Shown piece by piece: positions 54,901-60,900 of a DNA stretch of 64,000 bases. A program made the position numbers and the translations under genes. Location of the stretch: NCBI GenBank assembly GCA_026874595.1, contig CM049313.1, forward strand, positions 9,979,508 through 10,043,507, in the 5' to 3' direction. Origin of the DNA: Sipunculus nudus. Taxonomy: Eukaryota > Annelida > Sipuncula > Golfingiida > Sipunculidae. The notes under the pieces were generated by a model. The model searched no databases and had not been told where the DNA came from. It saw only the letters and a list, made by a program, of their open reading frames with translations. Each line of letters opens with the position of its first letter. Position 1 is the stretch's first letter.

Positions 54901-57900
54901 GGAATTATTATTTTTCCTGATTTTTTACAAAGTCCATTATATTTGGGCCCATAACTTTAAGATTTTATACTTTACAGACTTAATTTCTGGCATGTACATA
55001 GGAACTAAATAGAGGAATATTTATGGTAAATATGAGGAAAAACAGATGAGTGGTTTTGATATTAGGCAGTACTGAAGTGTGAAAATAGGATTTTAATAAA
55101 AAATTGAGGTTTTTCCTTAATTTCTCAAAGGAACGAAGTCGCAGAGACCCAGTTTTCGGCTTGGTAGGAGATCTTGGGGACATCTCACATTATGCTGAAT
55201 TTTGGATTCCTAGGTCTTACGGTTTCAAAACGTGCCACATCTACGGACGGACGGACGGACGGACGGACGGACGGACAGACGGACGGACGACGGACAATGG
55301 ACCACGACTATAGCTCAGATGACTTATAGTCAGCTGAGCTAAAAAATTAATAAACTTAATAAACCAGAAATACAAGACTCAAGAGCTGGAAAGTATTTCA
55401 GAACAGTTCCTGCAGTTCATACCTCCTTTGTATATCTAGAGGTTTCCACTGGACTATTTAACCTTAGTGTATCTGTGTTCTTACCTCTTTTGTATTTCCA
55501 GAAGTTTTCGATACACTGATATGTGATCTTCAGTGTAGTCACTGTTGTCTGCTTTCTCATAGAAACTGTTCAGACCCTATACCAACAAAGGCAAATGAAA
55601 GAAAAAGCTGCGTCTCATTATCAGACAAGATTTTGAAACAAAGGAAAGCTAATCATCTAAATATCATGAGGCACAGAATTGGTTCACACAAAAGAACAGT
55701 AGATAACAAATATATAAAGCTAGTCCATATCTTATGTAACTAGAGTACAAGACTACAAGCATCTGCCATATCATAGAGGTGTGTGTAATAGTTAGGCTTG
55801 GAATGTTCCAGACATGATATGACTCCATATCTGTGGCATCAAATTGCCAAGATCCATGAACTATAGATGTGCTAAATTTCAGCTCAATACACTGAACCAC
55901 TCCTCAGATCTGGGCTGTTATCAAAAAGACACCCATATTCAAATTACATAATGAGGACTGCAGGTGGCGCCAACAGTCTTTGTTAGGCATAACTACATAG
56001 GTGTGTGAATATTTATGCCGGGTTTAAGAAAGATTGGTCCAAGGGTCTCAGAGGAGTTCTCTGGAAATGAACGCAGCGTTAGCAGAAACAGTGGAACAGT
56101 CAAGAACAATGTATCCGCAAAACCCCCCATTCCCCTCCCCGTGAATGGTGGTTTTGTTAGTAAACGGATGTGAGCTTTTCTGTATTAATGAGAATATTCT
56201 CTGTTAGTATTCACACGCCAGAAGCTCCACTTACAAAATTTTCCCTGAGTAGGCCTATCATCGCCCACTTCTGCCTCATTCTCGGTATCTAGGTCATGCC
56301 TCGCTTTGGTAGAGCCACATTATTCGAGGGCGAAGTAGGAAGTATCGGGGGAGGGACAGATGATTGTAATACAGAAAAGCTCACATCCGTTTACTAACAA
56401 AACCACCATTCACGGGGAGGGGAATGGGGGGTTTTATTACGTAAACATCGATGTGAGCGTTTTCTGTATTAATGAGAAGAAACAGATAAACCATAGGGAG
56501 GGAGATACTGACCTGGAACGACGAGAATGAAGAAAATACGGTCAGCAAGTAGTAGAAACCACATCAGAAGACGACGTCTGCAGGCAGGTAGCGGGCCGAA
56601 CGTGAGTAGACATCGAGGAAGATGTGCGGGAGACGTTGACGATAGTGCCTGCGGCAACCACAGGACCCATGGCATAAAGGCCGGAGTCTTGCAGGCGAAC
56701 GTCCTTGAGGTAAAATTGAGTAAACGTGGAAGGGGACTTCCAGATACCCATTTTGACCATCGCGGCAGGAGATACGCCCGAAAGGATGAGGCGATAGCCC
56801 TGACCTCATGAGCCGTGACATGGAAGGACTGTAGTTCAGCCGGACGTAAAGAGTCATATGCGGCGATGATAGCAGCCTTTATCCAGTTACTGATAGTAAT
56901 AGGACTTATTTCTTTATCGGCTGCACCCAATTTGAAGAAATAAAAAGTTTCTTACGGCCCCCCCTGTAGAGATTTTGTAGCCTTAAGATAGTATCTTAAG
57001 GCCCGGACGGGGCAATTCGTTGCGCCGAACCGGTACCGGTCATTAGGCAGGGCGGGAACGTGCCATGAAATCGCGGGTCATCGTAAGACTGCGATTTACG
57101 ATAAAAGTCCGGAGGAAAGTGAAAGTCTGCGGATGAACCGTCAGCTCAACGGCCAGCAGTGGCGAGCGCCAGGAGGAACGCCGTCTTACGCAACAGATGG
57201 AGCAGGTGCGCGGAGCGGAGCGGCTCATAAGGAGCGTCACGGAGGAGTCGGTGTACCACGTCAAGGCGCCAAGAAGGAACTACGTACCGCGGGCGGGACG
57301 AACGAGCGCGGACCCCCTGTAGAAAATCGGAAACGACGGGATGACGGAGAACAGAATCCCTACGGAGGGGGCGAAGCACGGAAAGAAGAGCCGCCCGATA
57401 GCCGGGAATAGTGGGGAAGGATAAACGTTTATCCTGTAATAAATGCAGGAGGAAATCAAGGAGCGACTGGACCGGCAGTACCAGTGGATCTATATGACGC
57501 TCCCTGGCCCATCGAGAGAAGATGAGCCAGCGGGAGTCATACAGGGCCGGGGCCGGGAACCTGTACAAGAACCGGCCGGTCTAGGCGGACGGGGGCGTGT
57601 CTGGGAGAAGGACGCGAGGGCGACGTAGCCGTGGACCGGATGGAACGAGGGGCGGAGGGTTCGGGAATTCGAACAGGTCGAAATCCGGAGTCCCCCAAGC
57701 GCCGAAGATCCCCCGGAGAACCCGCGGAGGGAGAGAAACGGCGGTAAAGGTACCGAGGCGATCCCGGGAAAGGGCGTCGGCGAGGACATTCACGGCGCCG
57801 CGGACAGGACGAGCCTGAAGTGTAAAACCGAGAGGGATACACAGATCGAACAGGCGATAAGTTTCCCGCAGAAGCGAGGGTGACCCAATGCCGCCCTGCC

Positions 57901-60900
57901 TGTTGATATATGCAAGAACCGTCGTGTTGTCTGTCATGACTAGAACATGACTGTCGAGGAAGCGCGGAGACCAGCGTGCGAGCGCACGACGGACTGCTCT
58001 GAGCATCAAAATATTGATATGGAGCAGACGCTCCCGAGGAGACCAGAGGCCGGAAATACGAAGATCGGCCAGGTGGGCACCCCAGCCCATTCGAGACGCG
58101 TAGGGAAAGATCGTAAAGGCGACGGTTTGCGTGAACTGAATACCGCGAAGGAGAAAAGACAGCCGGAGCCAGGGGCGGAGGGCCCGCCCGGCCTGGTGCT
58201 GGGCAGAATCGCCTACCATGAGATGCCGAACCCAGGAGACGCGCGGGGCGGAGGAGCGACTGCACCGGGCGGAGGAACAGGCGGCCCATAGGGCCGAACG
58301 TGGCCACCCAGTGGAGAGAACCGTGTAAGGAAGCCGCCAGATGGGAGCTGACACGACGAGCCAACAGAAGGGATCGGAACCGCCGGCGCAGATTGACCGC
58401 GAGGTTGAGCGGGAGAGACACACGACCGGCCCGAAAATCCAGGACCACGCCCAGAAAACTGAATGGTCTAGGTAGGGACCAGATGAGACTTCTGGACATT
58501 GACCAGAAAGCCTAGAACGCGAAGAAGGGAAAGCACGAGGGCACGGTGGTGGAGAAGGAGATCGCAAGAAGGGGCGTGAACGAGCCAGTCGTCCAAGTAC
58601 GGGAGGACTGATACCCCGGCTGACCGGAGGTAAGTGGTTACAGCATGAACAAGGATCGTAAAGATCCAGGGCGCAATAATGATCCCGAACGGGAGGGCTC
58701 TGAATTGAAACACGCGAGTGCCGAAGGCGAACCGAAGGTACGGCTGAGACACAGGGTGGATCGGTACATGGAAATACGCGTCTGTAAAATCGATCTTGAA
58801 TGCCCAGTTGCCTGGGCGGACGGTGCGGAGCACGGCGGGAATATTGAACATTCGAAAATGGGGAGGTCGAATAAAGGCATTGAGGCGCTTCAGATCTATA
58901 ATCGGGCACCCCTGGCCGTGAGGCTTGGGGACAAGAAAAATGTGGGAATAAAACACAGGAGTTCCGGGATCGACCGGGACAATGGCGCCCTCAGGAGAAG
59001 GGACCGAATGGCATTTCGAGCGCGAGACGCTTGGCCGGATCCCGGGGCGGGGGAGTAACGAACGGAAACGCCGTGCGGGGCGGAGGGGTGAAAAACGAAA
59101 TTCGGAAACCGAAACGAACCGTGGGGAGGCGAGGTGACACGCCTCCAGGCCGGATAACAGCTCTGAAGGCGGCCGCCAACCGGACCAGGAGTGTCTCTTA
59201 CGGCCGCGACCCCTCCGAGCGGACTTACCGGGAAGGGAGGAGGTCTGGCAAGACCCGGACGACCGAGCAGACGGGCGGGCAGGAGCCACCGAGCAGCTAG
59301 CAGCCGGAGCCCGTACCGGAGGAGTACGGGACCGGTAAGGAGGCGGGCCCGACGATCTGAACGATCCAGGGCAGCCTCATAGACGCGGGATAGATGACCC
59401 CCGAAGAGGAGAGATCCCGTGAACGGCTGAGTATATAGATCCGAGAGCTCCGCGGGAGATAGCACGGGCTGGAGGGTGCGGAGACACCCGGCGCGGCGGA
59501 GTAAGACACAATCCTCCACCTGGCGCCAGGCCAAGGGTTTTAACTCAGCACATGCGTGAGCAGAAGCCTGCCATATATTATTTAATATGGCAGGATCCGG
59601 AGAAATAGACAACAGGCTGGTAACGGCCTGAAGGTCGTTGACAACGCCGGCGGTCTGGCGGGCGGAGCCTCCATATCCGAGAGCTGAGAATCGGATCAGG
59701 CGCCGCCGGGGAATAAAGCAACCTACCGTCAGAGAAGGGTTGATCAAGCCCCGTTTCGGCCCGCATCGGTTCCTATGGAACAGCGGGAAAGGCGGGAGCA
59801 GGACGAGCCTGTCAAGGCAGGTCGCCCGATACGCCTTAGGGGACCACAAGGTACTGATCTGCCAAGGGCGCCGCGTGCCAGGCGGCACCGGCGACCCAGA
59901 CGATGAGGATATAGCGCCGGTGACGGCGGCATGATGATTGTCAAGCAGCCCAGCCGTCTCATCGGTAAATACCATGCAGAACTGAGGTCCGGAAGTCGGC
60001 GCCGAGAGCGTGGACGGGTTCAGATAGAACCCGGCCGACGCGGCAGAGGCGGGCGGTGGCCTGAGGCGCTGGAAGGTCAGCCCAACACAGGAGGATCAGT
60101 CAAAGACACCTGCCCCGGAGCCGTGGCCTGGGGCGCGGACTCCGACTCAAGGTCGAAATCTGCCCTTAAGGATTCACAAAAACTGGAGAGACAGTAAATG
60201 AGGGAAAAGGCAAGAGCCTTCTCGGGGGGCCCGGGCGGGGCAGGGGTCGGACGCTTCCTGGAGGGGGCGGCTAGAGCTCTAGCCGGAGCCCCAACAGGGG
60301 TCTGGAAGACAGAGCCCTGGGAGGGAGGGACAGGATCGGGAACGAGAAGGGGATCCGCAGAGGGGGAGCGTAAGGCCACCCGACTAGACACAGAAGGAGT
60401 GGCGCCCCCCCTGCTCCCCGCCACCGGAGCCGAAGACAGTGCAGGAGAGGGCTCAATGGGATCAAGGGCAGTCGACCATGCATGAAGTCGAGCCCATTGA
60501 GAGGGCGGCCATGTGTGACAATAATAACATGGGTCCGCCTCACCAAGGCACGTGCCCACACTGGAGCGACAGCTGAGACAAGAGGGGTGCGTATCCCAGG
60601 AAGGGAGAGACGCTCCCCAAGAGGAACAAGTCCAAGAGACTTCCATAGTGGCCAAGGGAAAATGAAAGCGTACTTACAGTAAGTGAAGCAACGAGCATGG
60701 GAAAACCAACAGCGGACAGACGGGAGTAGCCCGTCGATAAAATAAAATAAATCAGATATGGATATGACAAAAGAAATAAAATCCAGATGGTGTTACACAT
60801 GCAGAGAAAGTGTTTTTGACTTACTACTGCAGCATTTTAAAAATATATTGAACAAAAGGAAATTTTTCAGTTTTGACTTGAACAAAGTCAAATAAGGTGA

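Larger units (their letters stand above)
56119..60735 (-). mobile_element. DIRS-like tyrosine-recombinase retrotransposon, decayed, in SKIC3 intron 2
   Basis: A GC-rich block (sharp change against AT-rich flanks) with, in minus-strand order, gag-like reading frames, reverse transcriptase, RNase H and a tyrosine recombinase. DIRS elements use the recombinase instead of an integrase and usually lack target duplications. The 3' end carries a 69-bp perfect inverted repeat (56119-56187 and 56367-56435). Frames are broken by stops and shifts and RNase H residues are lost, so this copy is not autonomous. Same orientation as the host gene. The 5' boundary near 60735 is set by composition only. Confidence 0.88.

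Noticed and set aside
56527-60485. Many plus-strand ORFs across the GC-rich block
   Set aside because: They mirror the retrotransposon frames in GC-rich DNA. Arg/Gly-rich translations with no motifs; the RT, RNase H and recombinase motifs are all on the minus strand.
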